The notes: a model not told the origin generated them from the sequence alone. A stretch of 64,000 nt of DNA from Mycolicibacterium psychrotolerans (GCF_010729305.1 NZ_AP022574.1:3844001-3908000); one strand, 5' to 3'. Positions 8,836 through 21,949 are shown, counted from the first letter of the stretch. Numbers and translations are program-made.

Positions 8836-9852
8836 CTAGTCGATGGCGTCCGACAGCAGCGACCACCGCCGGGCGGCCTGTCGCGCTGCGTCGTCGGCCG
8901 CTACGATCCGCCGCCGGCCCGCGGGCGTGTCCGCCGCCCAGACCGCGGCGGCGATCGCCCGCACGATGGACAGGGCGTCGCCGGGATGGTCCCCGGTGGA
9001 GTGCACGGAGACCGCGTCGCCGTCGAGGTCGACGCGCCACGCCGGGTGCGGCCCGACGCGCAGGGTGTCGGTGTCGTCGGACAGGGCGCGGAGGTCCTCG
9101 GCGAGAAGATGCGGTCGCTCGTCGGGAACCGCGAAGATCGCGTCCTCGGCGTTGTTGACGCCCGAGAGCACCATCAGGCTGGGCAGCTGCGCGGCGTTGG
9201 CGCCCGCGATGTCGGTGTCGAGCCGGTCCCCGATCACCAGCGGTGACTCGAAGTGCCCGCGCGCCAACGCATTCGCCATCAGCACCGGCGACGGTTTCCC
9301 GGCCACCTGCGGTTCTCGATCGGTGGCGGTGCGCAGCGCCGCGACCATCGAACCGTTGCCCGGAAGCAGACCCCGCTCCGAGGGCAGCGTCTTGTCCACG
9401 TTGGCGGCGATCCACAGCGCGCCGGCCCTGATGGCCAGCGCCGCCTCGGCGAGAGCGGGCCACGCGGTCTCCGGCGAGTGACCCTGCACGACCGCCACCG
9501 GCTCGTCGGCGAACTCCCGAACGGGCGTCAACCCGACTCCGCGGACCTCCTCGGCCAGCGCGTCCGTGCCCACGACGAGCACCTTCGCGTTCTGAGGGAG
9601 TTGTTCGGCGAGCAGCCGGGCCGCGCTCTGCGCACTGGTGACGACGTCGTCGGGCGCAGCGGTGAAACCGAGCTCGCGCAGATGGTCGGCGACCTGGGCG
9701 GCGTCGCGCGAGGCGTTGTTCGTCACGAACAGCACCCGGGACTGCACCGAGGCCAGCGTCTCGACCGCACCGGTAGTGGGTTCCTGGCCGCGGAACACTG
9801 TCCCGTCGAGATCGAGCAGCAGGCAATCATGCTGCTGCGCAAGTGTGCTCAC
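8836..9852 (-). CDS. HAD-family phosphatase, glycerol-3-phosphate phosphatase type (Rv1692 homologue)
   Basis: 338 aa haloacid-dehalogenase hydrolase of the NagD type. Motif I is LLLDLDGTVF (nucleophile Asp and acid Asp), motif II is LFVTNNAS, the conserved lysine lies in GKPSPVLM and motif IV is VIGDRLDTDIAGA. A C-terminal extension of about 80 residues follows the catalytic core, as in mycobacteria. Rv1692 was shown to be a glycerol-3-phosphate phosphatase that recycles glycerophospholipid head groups; the same role is inferred here. The start is GTG at 9852, one base after the TPR gene's stop (TGACGTG). Confidence 0.92.
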   Translation of the reverse strand: MSTLAQQHDCLLLDLDGTVFRGQEPTTGAVETLASVQSRVLFVTNNASRDAAQVADHLRELGFTAAPDDVVTSAQSAARLLAEQLPQNAKVLVVGTDALAEEVRGVGLTPVREFADEPVAVVQGHSPETAWPALAEAALAIRAGALWIAANVDKTLPSERGLLPGNGSMVAALRTATDREPQVAGKPSPVLMANALARGHFESPLVIGDRLDTDIAGANAAQLPSLMVLSGVNNAEDAIFAVPDERPHLLAEDLRALSDDTDTLRVGPHPAWRVDLDGDAVSVHSTGDHPGDALSIVRAIAAAVWAADTPAGRRRIVAADDAARQAARRWSLLSDAID

Positions 9853-9853
9853 G

Positions 9854-10681
9854 TCAGGACAGCTCCGTGATGCGCTCTTCGGCGTCGGTGACCCCGTCGG
9901 CGTCGGCGGCCGCGGCCTTGAGGAACCACTGCAGCGCCTCGTCGGCGCGCCCGAGCGCCAGCAGCGTGTCGGCATAGGCGTAGAAGAGCCGGGCGGCGGT
10001 CTGACCTGTCCGCGACTGGTCCAGCTGCGGGGTGGACAGGACCGCCAGCGCCTGCTCGTGCTGCCCCAGATCCGAACGGGCGCCGGCCACCACGATGCGC
10101 AGCTCGTCGGCGTCATCGCCGGTCAGCTGCGCGGCCTCGGGGCTGCGGGCCAGCTCGATCGCCCGCTCGGGCCTGCCGACCCCGCGTTCGCAGTCCGCGA
10201 TCAGCGCGAGAAGCGGCGATTTACTGCCCATACGGCGGGCCGCCCGCAGTTCGGCAAGCGCCTGCGCCCAGTCGCCGCAGGCGTAGGCGGCGATGCCGAC
10301 GGCTTCGCGCACCGCGGCGATACGGCCGGAGCGGGCACGAGCCGCGCGGGCGTGCTCGAGCGCTGCCTCGGGGTCGTCGTCGAGCAGGTCGCCGGCGGCG
10401 ACGAGATGACGCGCAACGGCGTCGGCGGTGGCCCGATCCAGTGTGGTGAGTTCCCCCCGGATCTCCGGAGAGAGCTGGCGGGCTTCGATCTCGGCGGGAA
10501 TCGGCGGTCCCGCTGGAGTTCTCGTGTCGTCGTGGGTCCGGGGCTGGGCGGAACGGGCACGCTGGGGTCCCGACGTGCGCGGCGCCGAGCGCTGATCGCG
10601 CCGCGGCCCTTGCCGGTTGCCGGCCGAACCGCCGCGCTGGGGCCGACGGTCGCCGCGGCCGTCCTGATTGTCGTGGGACAC
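9854..10681 (-). CDS. Tetratricopeptide-repeat protein (Rv1691 homologue)
   Basis: About 275 aa. The first 75 residues are basic and low in complexity (R, Q, G, P). The rest is helical repeats with the TPR pattern (EAALEHARAARARSG, GDWAQALAELRAARRMG, YADTLLALGRADEALQWFLKAA). It matches Rv1691 by position and content; the role is unknown, probably as a protein-interaction scaffold. The start is uncertain: GTG at 10681 (V-S-H-D-N-Q) is preferred because the longer frame would run into the rRNA terminator at 10755-10785. It has no obvious ribosome site, so a start further in is possible. Confidence 0.8.
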   Translation of the reverse strand: MSHDNQDGRGDRRPQRGGSAGNRQGPRRDQRSAPRTSGPQRARSAQPRTHDDTRTPAGPPIPAEIEARQLSPEIRGELTTLDRATADAVARHLVAAGDLLDDDPEAALEHARAARARSGRIAAVREAVGIAAYACGDWAQALAELRAARRMGSKSPLLALIADCERGVGRPERAIELARSPEAAQLTGDDADELRIVVAGARSDLGQHEQALAVLSTPQLDQSRTGQTAARLFYAYADTLLALGRADEALQWFLKAAAADADGVTDAEERITELS

Positions 10682-10754
10682 GACAAAAAGGATACGGCCA
10701 AAAAGGGCGGGGCCACAATTGACGAATTGTCGGGGCAATTCCTCGGAAATAGGA

Positions 10755-10785
10755 AATCGCCCCCCGCCAAATGCGGGGGGCGATT
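10755..10785 (-). terminator. Terminator of the rRNA operon
   Basis: A perfect 13-bp stem (10755-10767 against 10773-10785) with a five-base loop, very GC-rich, lies nine bases after the 3' end of 5S rRNA on the minus strand. The run of U is weak (TTCCTATTTCC follows), as is common in mycobacterial terminators. It also insulates the downstream TPR gene from rRNA transcription. Confidence 0.85.
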
Positions 10786-10793
10786 CCAATGTG

Positions 10794-10909
10794 TGTTCGG
10801 CGGTGTCCTACTTTTCCACCCGTGTGGGTAGTATCATCGGCGCTGGCAGGCTTAGCTTCCGGGTTCGGGATGGGTCCGGGCGTTTCCCTGCCGCTATGGA
10901 CCGCCGTAA
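10794..10909 (-). rRNA. rrf: 5S ribosomal RNA
   Basis: 116-nt gene. On the minus strand it begins TTACGGCGGTCCATAGCGGC and ends in CACCGCCGAACA; the two ends pair as the 5S terminal helix. Conserved internal segments (CCCGAACCCGGAAGCTAAGC, GATGATACT) match mycobacterial 5S. It lies 104 bases after 23S and just before the operon terminator. Confidence 0.95.
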
Positions 10910-11013
10910 CTTTATTCACTCGTTTTTGAGTGTGAACTCTTTGTGTCCCCTGTTGGTGTTATTGGTGGTGGGGTGTGGGTTGTTTGTGGTGTGGTTGCGA
11001 GGTTTTGTTGTTG
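10910..11013 (-). other. 23S-5S spacer
   Basis: 104-base internal spacer of the rRNA operon, rich in T on the plus strand. It holds the RNase processing region. No tRNA gene or ORF is visible in it. Confidence 0.8.
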
Positions 11014-16086
<5,073 letters not shown>

Positions 16087-16400
16087 ACCCCCAGGACCAA
16101 ACCCAGGCAGAATTCGAATCAGAAAAATCCGATCACAAAACAAAAGACACCAAAACTGGCATCTGTAAAAAACGTTGCGCCCCCAAACGGGAAAATGCGG
16201 ACACAACAAAAAACAACAAACAAAAACCACCAAACACACTATTGAGTTCTCAAACAACACCGCCGACTGACCGCGCACAGATCCCGCGGCGAAAGGCCGC
16301 GATCGCTGGTGCGGGCAGATGAGGACTCTCACCGAAGTGAGTGACCCTCTGGGAGTCGGCCGCGCTCTCCGGGCTGGGCCCGTGTCGCAGCGACTCCGAT
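16087..16400 (-). promoter_or_regulatory. rRNA operon leader with boxA-like antitermination site
   Basis: The transcribed leader between the promoter and 16S holds no gene. At 16260-16241 (minus strand) it contains GTGTTGTTTGAGAACTCAAT, the conserved mycobacterial boxA-like element expected to load the antitermination complex. Nearer 16S is an A/T-rich stretch (16080-16240, mostly A and C on the plus strand). A small hairpin with a UUCG loop (CTCAC-TTCG-GTGAG) lies at 16328-16341. Confidence 0.7.
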
Positions 16401-16429
16401 AAGTTACGTCAGGGATAACTCCGAGTCAA
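16401..16429 (-). promoter_or_regulatory. rRNA operon promoter candidate
   Basis: On the minus strand TTGACT (16429-16424) is followed after exactly 17 bases by TAACTT (16406-16401). This would start transcription near 16394, about 310 bases upstream of 16S. The distance and the -35 match those of known mycobacterial rrn promoters. Further promoters may exist within or just after tyrS. Confidence 0.6.
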
Positions 16430-16471
16430 ATGGCCTGCTAGGGCGTGTCTTTCGACCGGGAACCCAGCGCG

Positions 16472-16514
16472 CGCACCCCAAGGGTGCGTTGACTCTCGAA
16501 AGGCTCAACGCACC
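16472..16514 (-). terminator. Post-tyrS hairpin region (two mutually exclusive stems)
   Basis: A 10-bp stem pairs 16483-16492 with 16505-16514 (loop 12). The same GGGTGCG strand (16482-16488) can instead pair with CGCACCC at 16472-16478 (7 bp, loop 3). Both lie between the tyrS stop and the rrn promoter. No U-run follows, so termination is uncertain; processing or Rho-linked ending is possible. Confidence 0.5.
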
Positions 16515-16577
16515 GGCCGGCACCTTTGTTCCCAAGCCGGGCGCAGCGCTCTGACCAGGGCATTTGGCCCCGCATGC

Positions 16578-17861
16578 TCATCCAACGCGTTCCACCCCGG
16601 CGATGTTCCGCTTGCCGCGGCGCAGCACCAGCCACCGGCCGTGGAGGAAGTCCGAGGGCTGCGGAACCCACTCGTCTGTGGCGATCTTCACGTTGTTGAC
16701 CGACACTCCGCCCTCGGCGATGGTCCGCCGGGCGGCGCCCTTGCTCGCCGCCAACCCGGTGGCGACCAGCAGGTCGGTGATCGAATCCGGTCCACCCGGG
16801 GCGATTTCGGTGACTTCCCCGCTACTGGCCTCGCGCAGCGCTGCCGCCAGCGTCGGCTCGTCGAGGTCGGTCAGCTCGGCTCGGCCGAACAGGGCCTGGC
16901 TCGCGTGTTCCACCGATGCGGTCGCCGCCGCACCGTGCACGAGCGTGGTCAGTTCGCGAGCCAGCCGGCGTTGGGCCGCGCGTTCGTGCGGCCGTTCGCC
17001 GGTCGCCGTTCCGAGGTCGGCGATCTCCTGCGCGGAAAGGAAGGTGAACCACCGCAGGTACGGGACGACGTCTACGTCCGCGGTGTTGATGAAGTACTGG
17101 TACCAGGCGTACGGACTGGTCATGTCGGGGTCCAGCCACAGGCTGCCACCGCCGGTGGACTTCCCGAACTTCTTGCCCTCGGAGTCGGTGACCAGCGGCG
17201 TGGTCAGCGCGTGCACTCCGGCGCCGGTCTTCTGACGCACCAACCGGACGCCGGCGATGATGTTGCCCCACTGGTCGGATCCACCGATCTGCAAGGTGCA
17301 CCCGTGGCGCTGGTGCAGTTCGACGTAGTCGTTGGCCTGCAGCAGCATGTAGCTGAACTCGGTGTAGGAGATGCCGTCGCCCTCGAGCCTGCGGCGCACG
17401 GTGTCGCGGTCGAGCATGACGTTGACCGAGAAGTGCTTCCCGACATCGCGCAGGAACTCGATGGCCGACATCTGCCCGGTCCAGGACAGGTTGTCGGCGA
17501 TGACGGCGCCGGTGGCCGAACCGTCGAAGTCGACGAAGCGCTCCAGTTGCCCGCGGATCCGGTCTGCCCACTCGGCGACCGTGTCGGCGGTGTGCAGCGT
17601 GCGTTCGCCGACGTCGCGGGGGTCGCCGATCATGCCGGTCGCACCACCGGCCAGGACGATCGGCCGGTGTCCGGCCTGCTGGAAGCGCCGCAGCGTGAGC
17701 AGCGGGATCAGATGCCCCGCATGCAGGCTCGGCGCCGTCGGGTCGAACCCCGAGTAGGCGGTGACGGGGCCCGCCGCCAGAGCGTCGGCGAGTGCGTCGC
17801 GGTCGGTGGACTGGGCGATCAGCCCGCGCCAGTCCAATTCGTCGAGAATGTTGCTGCCCAC
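16578..17861 (-). CDS. tyrS: Tyrosyl-tRNA synthetase
   Basis: 427 aa class I synthetase that charges tRNA-Tyr. The HIGH-type motif is HAGH (SLHAGHLIPLL) and the KMSKS-type loop is KFGKS, typical of bacterial TyrRS. The tyrosine pocket segment YTEFSYMLLQANDY and QIGGSDQWGN are intact. A C-terminal S4-like tRNA-binding domain ends in LHGRWLVLRRGKRNIAG. The start is GTG at 17861, consistent with the M. tuberculosis N-terminus. It lies 18 bases after mpg; the rRNA operon follows instead of the lprJ gene present in M. tuberculosis. Confidence 0.97.
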   Translation of the reverse strand: MGSNILDELDWRGLIAQSTDRDALADALAAGPVTAYSGFDPTAPSLHAGHLIPLLTLRRFQQAGHRPIVLAGGATGMIGDPRDVGERTLHTADTVAEWADRIRGQLERFVDFDGSATGAVIADNLSWTGQMSAIEFLRDVGKHFSVNVMLDRDTVRRRLEGDGISYTEFSYMLLQANDYVELHQRHGCTLQIGGSDQWGNIIAGVRLVRQKTGAGVHALTTPLVTDSEGKKFGKSTGGGSLWLDPDMTSPYAWYQYFINTADVDVVPYLRWFTFLSAQEIADLGTATGERPHERAAQRRLARELTTLVHGAAATASVEHASQALFGRAELTDLDEPTLAAALREASSGEVTEIAPGGPDSITDLLVATGLAASKGAARRTIAEGGVSVNNVKIATDEWVPQPSDFLHGRWLVLRRGKRNIAGVERVG

Positions 17862-17879
17862 GGCGTCGATCTTCCCGTA

Positions 17880-18491
17880 CTAGTCGCTCTGGCCAGGAGC
17901 GGGTGCCCGTGGGCTGCGCCGGTAGGGCGAGACCTCCGGCCGGCCCGACACCCAGAAGCGCCACGGCCGATCCGCCGCCTTGCTGACCCCGGTCCGCGGA
18001 CCGGCCGCCGCGCTGGGCGGTTGGCTCAGTGAAAGCCGCACTGGCGCAACGGGGTCGAACAGGTCGAGGCCGTTGTCGGCCATCTCGATGCCCAGCGCCG
18101 AGCACAGATTGCCCGGCCCGCGGGCCAGCGCCGACTCCTTGACGAGCTCTCCTCGCCTGCTCCACGCCACGTCGGCGCCGTCGTCGATGACCGCTGCGCG
18201 AAGCAACACCGCGCCCGCGACGCCGTCGGTGGCGCACACCACGTTGGCACACACGTGGATGCCGTGGCTGCGGTAGGTGTACAGGTGACCGGCCGGCCCG
18301 AACATCACCGTGTTGCGTCCGCCCGGCCCACGGAACGAGTGCGACGCCGCGTCGGGCCACGGTCCGTCGGCCGGCCCGCCGTACGCCTCCACCTCGACGA
18401 TCACCGCGCTCACCCCGCGGGCGGTCAGTCGTGAGCCCAGCAGCAACTGGGCGGCACTGACCGGGTCGACGGCGAGCCGCTCGGCGCTCAC
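17880..18491 (-). CDS. mpg: 3-methyladenine DNA glycosylase (AAG/MPG type)
   Basis: 203 aa base-excision-repair glycosylase of the mammalian-type AAG family, removing alkylated purines. Conserved parts are VIVEVEAYGG (catalytic Glu region), ASHSFRGPGGRN, MFGPAGHLYTYRSHG and ARGPGNLC. It matches Rv1688 by position between tyrS and the ABC genes. The start is GTG at 18491 (V-S-A-E-R-L), one base after the esterase stop (TGACGTG), implying coupling. A larger in-frame extension upstream is the shadow of the esterase gene. Confidence 0.94.
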   Translation of the reverse strand: MSAERLAVDPVSAAQLLLGSRLTARGVSAVIVEVEAYGGPADGPWPDAASHSFRGPGGRNTVMFGPAGHLYTYRSHGIHVCANVVCATDGVAGAVLLRAAVIDDGADVAWSRRGELVKESALARGPGNLCSALGIEMADNGLDLFDPVAPVRLSLSQPPSAAAGPRTGVSKAADRPWRFWVSGRPEVSPYRRSPRAPAPGQSD

Positions 18492-18492
18492 G

Positions 18493-19551
18493 TCAGCGTC
18501 CGAACACGTCGCGCAGCGCTTCGGCGACGACGCGGTAGGCGACGTCCTCCTCGGGATGGACGCCGGGAAAGAAGTAGAACCCGTGCGGCATCCCCTCCGG
18601 AAAGTAGTCGACAGTGCGTCCGCCGGCGGCGCGGATCCGGTCGGCGAACGCCCGCGCGGAATCGACGATCGGGTCGTGGGTGCCGGCGACGACGACGGTG
18701 AGCGGGTAGCCGGAGAGGTCACCGTCGATGGGGCTGACCCACGGATGGTTCCAGCGTTGCGCGCCGACGTAGGCGCCGCGGATGAAGCCGGCGAATGCCA
18801 TGTCGTAGACGATGCCCCGCGGCGCCAGCGCGAGAAACGACGGCCACCGTTCGAATTGGAAGTCGGCGAACGCGCCGAGCATCACCACGCCGTCGGGGAC
18901 GCGCACCCCTTCGTCGCGGGCCCGCAGCGGGATCGCGGCCGCGAAGTTCGAGCCGGCGGAGTCGCCCGCGACCACCACGTGCGCCGGGTCGCCGTTGAGC
19001 TCGGGGGCGTGTCGGGTCACCCAGCGGTAGACGTCGAACGCGTCGTCGAGCGGCACCGGGAACATGAATTCGGGCGCGGAGCGGTAGTTCGCCGAGACCA
19101 CCAGCGCGTCGTTGGTGTCCGCCAGCTTGCGCGCGAGGAAGTCGCAGTCCTCCGAGGATCCGACGGTGAATCCCCCGCCGTGGAAGTAGACGATCACCGG
19201 CAGAGGCGTCTGCCCCGACCTGACCGGACGGTAGAGCTGGCAGCGTGCGACGCCGTCGCGCACCGGCAGGTAGACCTGATCGACCGCGACGTCGGGCACC
19301 GCTTCGGCGCCGGACGCCGGCACCAGCGCCGGGTCGGGTTGCCGTCCGTCGCCGATGTAGCCCGACCGCACCGGCGCGATCATCAGATCGCGCAACGCGA
19401 CGGGACGCCGGTTGTTGGCGATCACCCGGTACATCGGCATCGCGGGATCGCCAGGGTCGACATGGGACAGCCCGTCGATCGGGACCGGTGCGGTGACATC
19501 GACCGAGCCGGCCGGGATGACCCGCAGCGAATCTGGCACCACCGTCGACAT
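18493..19551 (-). CDS. Alpha/beta-hydrolase esterase, hormone-sensitive-lipase (LipH-like) family
   Basis: 352 aa cytosolic carboxylesterase. It shows the HSL-family oxyanion motif HGGGFTVG, the nucleophile elbow GDSAG, the acid in GTHDPIVD and the histidine in MPHGFYFF. It acts on short to medium acyl esters; the natural substrate is unknown. The ATG at 19551 (M-S-T-V-V-P) is preferred; an upstream GTG at 19590 would overlap the operator. It is divergent to the ABC-exporter operon across a 49-base gap holding a symmetrical operator, so both sides may be controlled together. I know of no counterpart between mpg and Rv1687c in M. tuberculosis. Confidence 0.88.
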   Translation of the reverse strand: MSTVVPDSLRVIPAGSVDVTAPVPIDGLSHVDPGDPAMPMYRVIANNRRPVALRDLMIAPVRSGYIGDGRQPDPALVPASGAEAVPDVAVDQVYLPVRDGVARCQLYRPVRSGQTPLPVIVYFHGGGFTVGSSEDCDFLARKLADTNDALVVSANYRSAPEFMFPVPLDDAFDVYRWVTRHAPELNGDPAHVVVAGDSAGSNFAAAIPLRARDEGVRVPDGVVMLGAFADFQFERWPSFLALAPRGIVYDMAFAGFIRGAYVGAQRWNHPWVSPIDGDLSGYPLTVVVAGTHDPIVDSARAFADRIRAAGGRTVDYFPEGMPHGFYFFPGVHPEEDVAYRVVAEALRDVFGR

Positions 19552-19564
19552 CCTACGGACGCTC

Positions 19565-19593
19565 TTGACACGGTTCCGTACGCGGCGCACTAT
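19565..19593 (+). promoter_or_regulatory. Promoter of ABC exporter operon (probably leaderless)
   Basis: TTGACA at 19565-19570, a 17-base spacer, then CACTAT at 19588-19593. Transcription would begin about seven bases later, at the ATG of the ATPase gene (19601 or 19604), giving an mRNA with no 5' leader. The dyad at 19592-19625 covers the -10 edge and start point, so a bound repressor would block it. Confidence 0.55.
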
Positions 19594-19625
19594 TCATCAC
19601 ATGATGAGTTCATCAGTCGATGAAT
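19592..19625. promoter_or_regulatory. 34-bp nested inverted repeat, candidate TetR operator
   Basis: ATTCATC (19592-19598), ACA, TGATGA (602-607), GT, TCATCA (610-615), GTC, GATGAAT (19619-19625). The outer and inner arms are each perfect inverted repeats around one centre. This gives four TCATC/GATGA half-sites, the layout expected for two TetR dimers. The likely ligand is the TetR encoded as third gene of the same operon (21132-21746). Confidence 0.65.
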
Positions 19626-20365
19626 TACCGCCGGGGCCAGTCGACGCGGCGATCGACATCGCCGATCTGCGCGTCCGCCGCGGCGGACGCATTGCGCTGG
19701 ACGGCGTGACGCTGCGTGTGGCGCGCGGCGCCATCACGGGCCTGCTGGGTCCCTCCGGATGCGGCAAGACGACGTTGATGCGCAGCATCGTCGGCACCCA
19801 GATCGTCTCGGCCGGCTCGGTGACCGTGCTCGGGCTGCCCGCGGGCTGCGCCGAACTGCGGCATCGCGTCGGCTACGTCACCCAGAATCCGACGATCTAT
19901 CCGGACCTGCGGGTCGTCGACAACGTGCGCTACTTCGCCGCGCTGTACGGCAGCGAGCCGAGCGACGTGGACGACGCCCTGGCGGCCGTCGGTCTCGACG
20001 ACTTCCGCCGGTCCCTCGCCGGCAACCTGTCCGGTGGCCAGCGGACCAGGGTCTCGCTGGCCTGTGCCCTCGTCGCGCAGCCGGAGGTCCTCGTGCTGGA
20101 CGAGCCGACCGTCGGCCTGGACCCGGTGCTGCGAGCCGATCTGTGGGACCGCTTCGCCACACTCGCGCGGCACGGGACGACGCTGCTGATCTCCAGTCAC
20201 GTGATGGACGAGGCCGACCGCTGCGAGGACCTTCTCCTCCTGCGCGACGGCAGGCTCCTGGCCCACACCACACCGACCCGACTCCGAGAGGACACCGCAT
20301 GTCAGTCGTTGGACGAGGCGTTCCTGTCCATCATCCGGCGCGACATCGCAGCCGCACCGGCCTGA
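19601..20365 (+). CDS. ABC exporter ATP-binding protein (Rv1687c homologue)
   Basis: 254 aa nucleotide-binding subunit. Walker A GPSGCGKTT, Q-loop VTQNPTIY, signature LSGGQRTR, Walker B VLVLDEPTVGLD and the H-loop ISSHVMDEADR are all intact. It pairs with the ABC-2 permease encoded next, forming a drug- or lipid-type efflux pump. The start M-M-S-S-S-V-D-E at 19601 (or 19604) lies inside the operator and at the predicted transcription start. The substrate is unknown. The operon order ATPase-permease-TetR equals Rv1687c-Rv1686c-Rv1685c. Confidence 0.92.
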   Translation: MMSSSVDELPPGPVDAAIDIADLRVRRGGRIALDGVTLRVARGAITGLLGPSGCGKTTLMRSIVGTQIVSAGSVTVLGLPAGCAELRHRVGYVTQNPTIYPDLRVVDNVRYFAALYGSEPSDVDDALAAVGLDDFRRSLAGNLSGGQRTRVSLACALVAQPEVLVLDEPTVGLDPVLRADLWDRFATLARHGTTLLISSHVMDEADRCEDLLLLRDGRLLAHTTPTRLREDTACQSLDEAFLSIIRRDIAAAPA

Positions 20366-21126
20366 GCGCGGCGAGCCCCCGCGCCTTTCTCGCAACGACG
20401 GTACGCATCCTGCGCCAGGTCGCCGCCGATCACCGCAGCGTCGCGATGATCCTGCTCGTCCCCAGCCTGATCATCACGCTGATGTACTTCATGTTCGACG
20501 ACATACCGACCCGGCCGGGCGTGCCGTCCCCGTTCGACAACGCCTGCCTGGTCATGCTGGGCGTCTTCCCCCTCATCGTGATGTTCCTGATCACCTCGAT
20601 CACCATGCAGCGCGAGCGCGTCTCCGGGACGCTGGAACGCATCCTGACCACGCCGCTGCGCCGCCTCGATCTGCTGGCCGCATACGGCACGGCGTTCTCG
20701 CTCGCCGCCGCCGCACAGGCGAGCCTGGCCTGCGTCGTGTCGTTCTGGCTGCTCGGTCTCGACACCGCGGGCAACCCGGCGTGGGTGTTCGCGATCGCGA
20801 TCCTCAACGCCGTGCTCGGCGTCGGACTCGGCCTGCTGTGCAGCGCCTTCGCGCGCACCGAGTTCCAGGCCGTGCAGTTCATGCCGCTGGTCATCGCGCC
20901 CCAACTCCTGCTGTGCGGCATCATCGTGCCGCGCGAGCAGCTGCCCGACTGGTTGCAGTGGATCAGCAACGCGATGCCCGCCAGTTACGCTCTGGAGGCA
21001 CTCCGGCAGGTCGGCGCCCACACCGAGCTGACATCGGTGGCCGTGCGCGACGTCGCGATCGTCGCCGGCTTCGCGATGGTGGCGCTCGGTCTGGCCGCGG
21101 CGACATTGAGGCGAAGGACACCGTAG
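20299..21126 (+). CDS. ABC-2 type permease (Rv1686c homologue)
   Basis: 275 aa integral membrane subunit with six predicted helices, including MILLVPSLIITLMYFMF, MLGVFPLIVMFLITSI, VFAIAILNAVLGVGLGLL and AIVAGFAMVALGLAAATL. The conserved ERVSGTLERIL cytoplasmic loop couples to the ATPase. The ATG at 20299 has GAGAGG seven bases before it. It lies 67 bases inside the ATPase gene, so the first 22 codons are read in two frames. Exports an unknown compound with the preceding ATPase. Confidence 0.87.
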   Translation: MSVVGRGVPVHHPARHRSRTGLSAASPRAFLATTVRILRQVAADHRSVAMILLVPSLIITLMYFMFDDIPTRPGVPSPFDNACLVMLGVFPLIVMFLITSITMQRERVSGTLERILTTPLRRLDLLAAYGTAFSLAAAAQASLACVVSFWLLGLDTAGNPAWVFAIAILNAVLGVGLGLLCSAFARTEFQAVQFMPLVIAPQLLLCGIIVPREQLPDWLQWISNAMPASYALEALRQVGAHTELTSVAVRDVAIVAGFAMVALGLAAATLRRRTP

Positions 21127-21131
21127 GCGAC

Positions 21132-21746
21132 GTGACGACCGACCAGGACCGCAAACGCCCGGGACGGCCGCCCGGCACCTCGGACACCCGCGACCGCATC
21201 CTGGCCGCTGCTCGAGACCTGTTCGCGCGCAACGGGATCGACAGCACCTCGATTCGCGCGATCGCCGCCGCGGCCGAGGTGGATCCCGCGCTGGTGCATC
21301 ACTATTTCGGCACCAAGACGCAGCTGTTCGCGGCCGCGATCCACATCCCGATCGACCCGATGACCGTGATCGGCCCGCTGCGCGAGGTGCCGGTCGACCA
21401 GATCGGACACGTGCTGCCGTCGCTGCTGCTGCCCCTGTGGGATTCGGAACTGGGTAAGGGTTTCATCGCCACGCTGCGTTCGATGCTGGCAGGCAGTGAC
21501 GTGTCGATGGTCAGATCGTTCCTGCAGGACGTCATCACCGCCGAAGTCGGCGCCCGCGTGGACGATCCGCCGGGCAGCGGCCCGATCCGGGTGCAGTTCG
21601 TCGCGTCCCAGCTGGTCGGGGTCGTGATGGCCCGCTACATCCTCGAACTGGAACCGTTCCGATCGCTGCCCGTCGACCAGGTCGTCGAGACGATCGCACC
21701 GAACCTGCAGCGATACCTGACGGGTGACCTGCCCGGGCTCCCCTAG
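21132..21746 (+). CDS. TetR family regulator of the ABC exporter (Rv1685c homologue)
   Basis: 204 aa. After a basic arm (RKRPGRPPGTSDTRDRIL) comes a clear TetR helix-turn-helix (STSIRAIAAAAEVDPALVHHYFGTK). The C-terminal ligand domain is helical and typical of the TetR_C_17-like group. The start is GTG at 21132, six bases after the permease stop. Being the third gene of the exporter operon, it most likely represses that operon through the dyad at 19592-19625 and is released by the exported compound. Its 3' end overlaps the convergent gene by four bases. Confidence 0.9.
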   Translation: MTTDQDRKRPGRPPGTSDTRDRILAAARDLFARNGIDSTSIRAIAAAAEVDPALVHHYFGTKTQLFAAAIHIPIDPMTVIGPLREVPVDQIGHVLPSLLLPLWDSELGKGFIATLRSMLAGSDVSMVRSFLQDVITAEVGARVDDPPGSGPIRVQFVASQLVGVVMARYILELEPFRSLPVDQVVETIAPNLQRYLTGDLPGLP

Positions 21747-21949
21747 GCCTGATCCGCCGCGCCGGCAAGACGCCGATGCTCGTCGTCGTCGACGGTGACC
21801 GCCTCGTCGACCAACAGCACCGGAATGTCGTCCTCGATCCGGTATTTGCGGTGCAGACGCGGGTTGTACAGGCAGTTGTCGATGTACAAGAGCGGCCCCC
21901 GATCCTCGGGGCACACCAGCAGCGACAGCAACGCGCTGTCGAGGGTCAT
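21743..21949 (-). CDS. Trm112-like small protein (Rv1684 homologue)
   Basis: 68 aa protein of the Trm112/UPF0434 (YcaR) family. It has LVCPEDRGPLLYI near the N-terminus and ending features RKYRIEDDIPVLLVDEAV, diagnostic of the family. Only one Cys of the zinc knuckle is kept, as in many actinobacterial members, so zinc binding is doubtful. Eukaryotic Trm112 activates methyltransferases; the bacterial role is not settled. The ATG overlaps the stop of the upstream secreted-protein gene as ATGA. Confidence 0.85.
   Translation of the reverse strand: MTLDSALLSLLVCPEDRGPLLYIDNCLYNPRLHRKYRIEDDIPVLLVDEAVTVDDDEHRRLAGAADQA

Noticed and set aside
16438..16671. Short minus-strand frame covering the tyrS end and downstream hairpins
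   Set aside because: Out of frame with tyrS and overlapping its C-terminal domain; no start signal.
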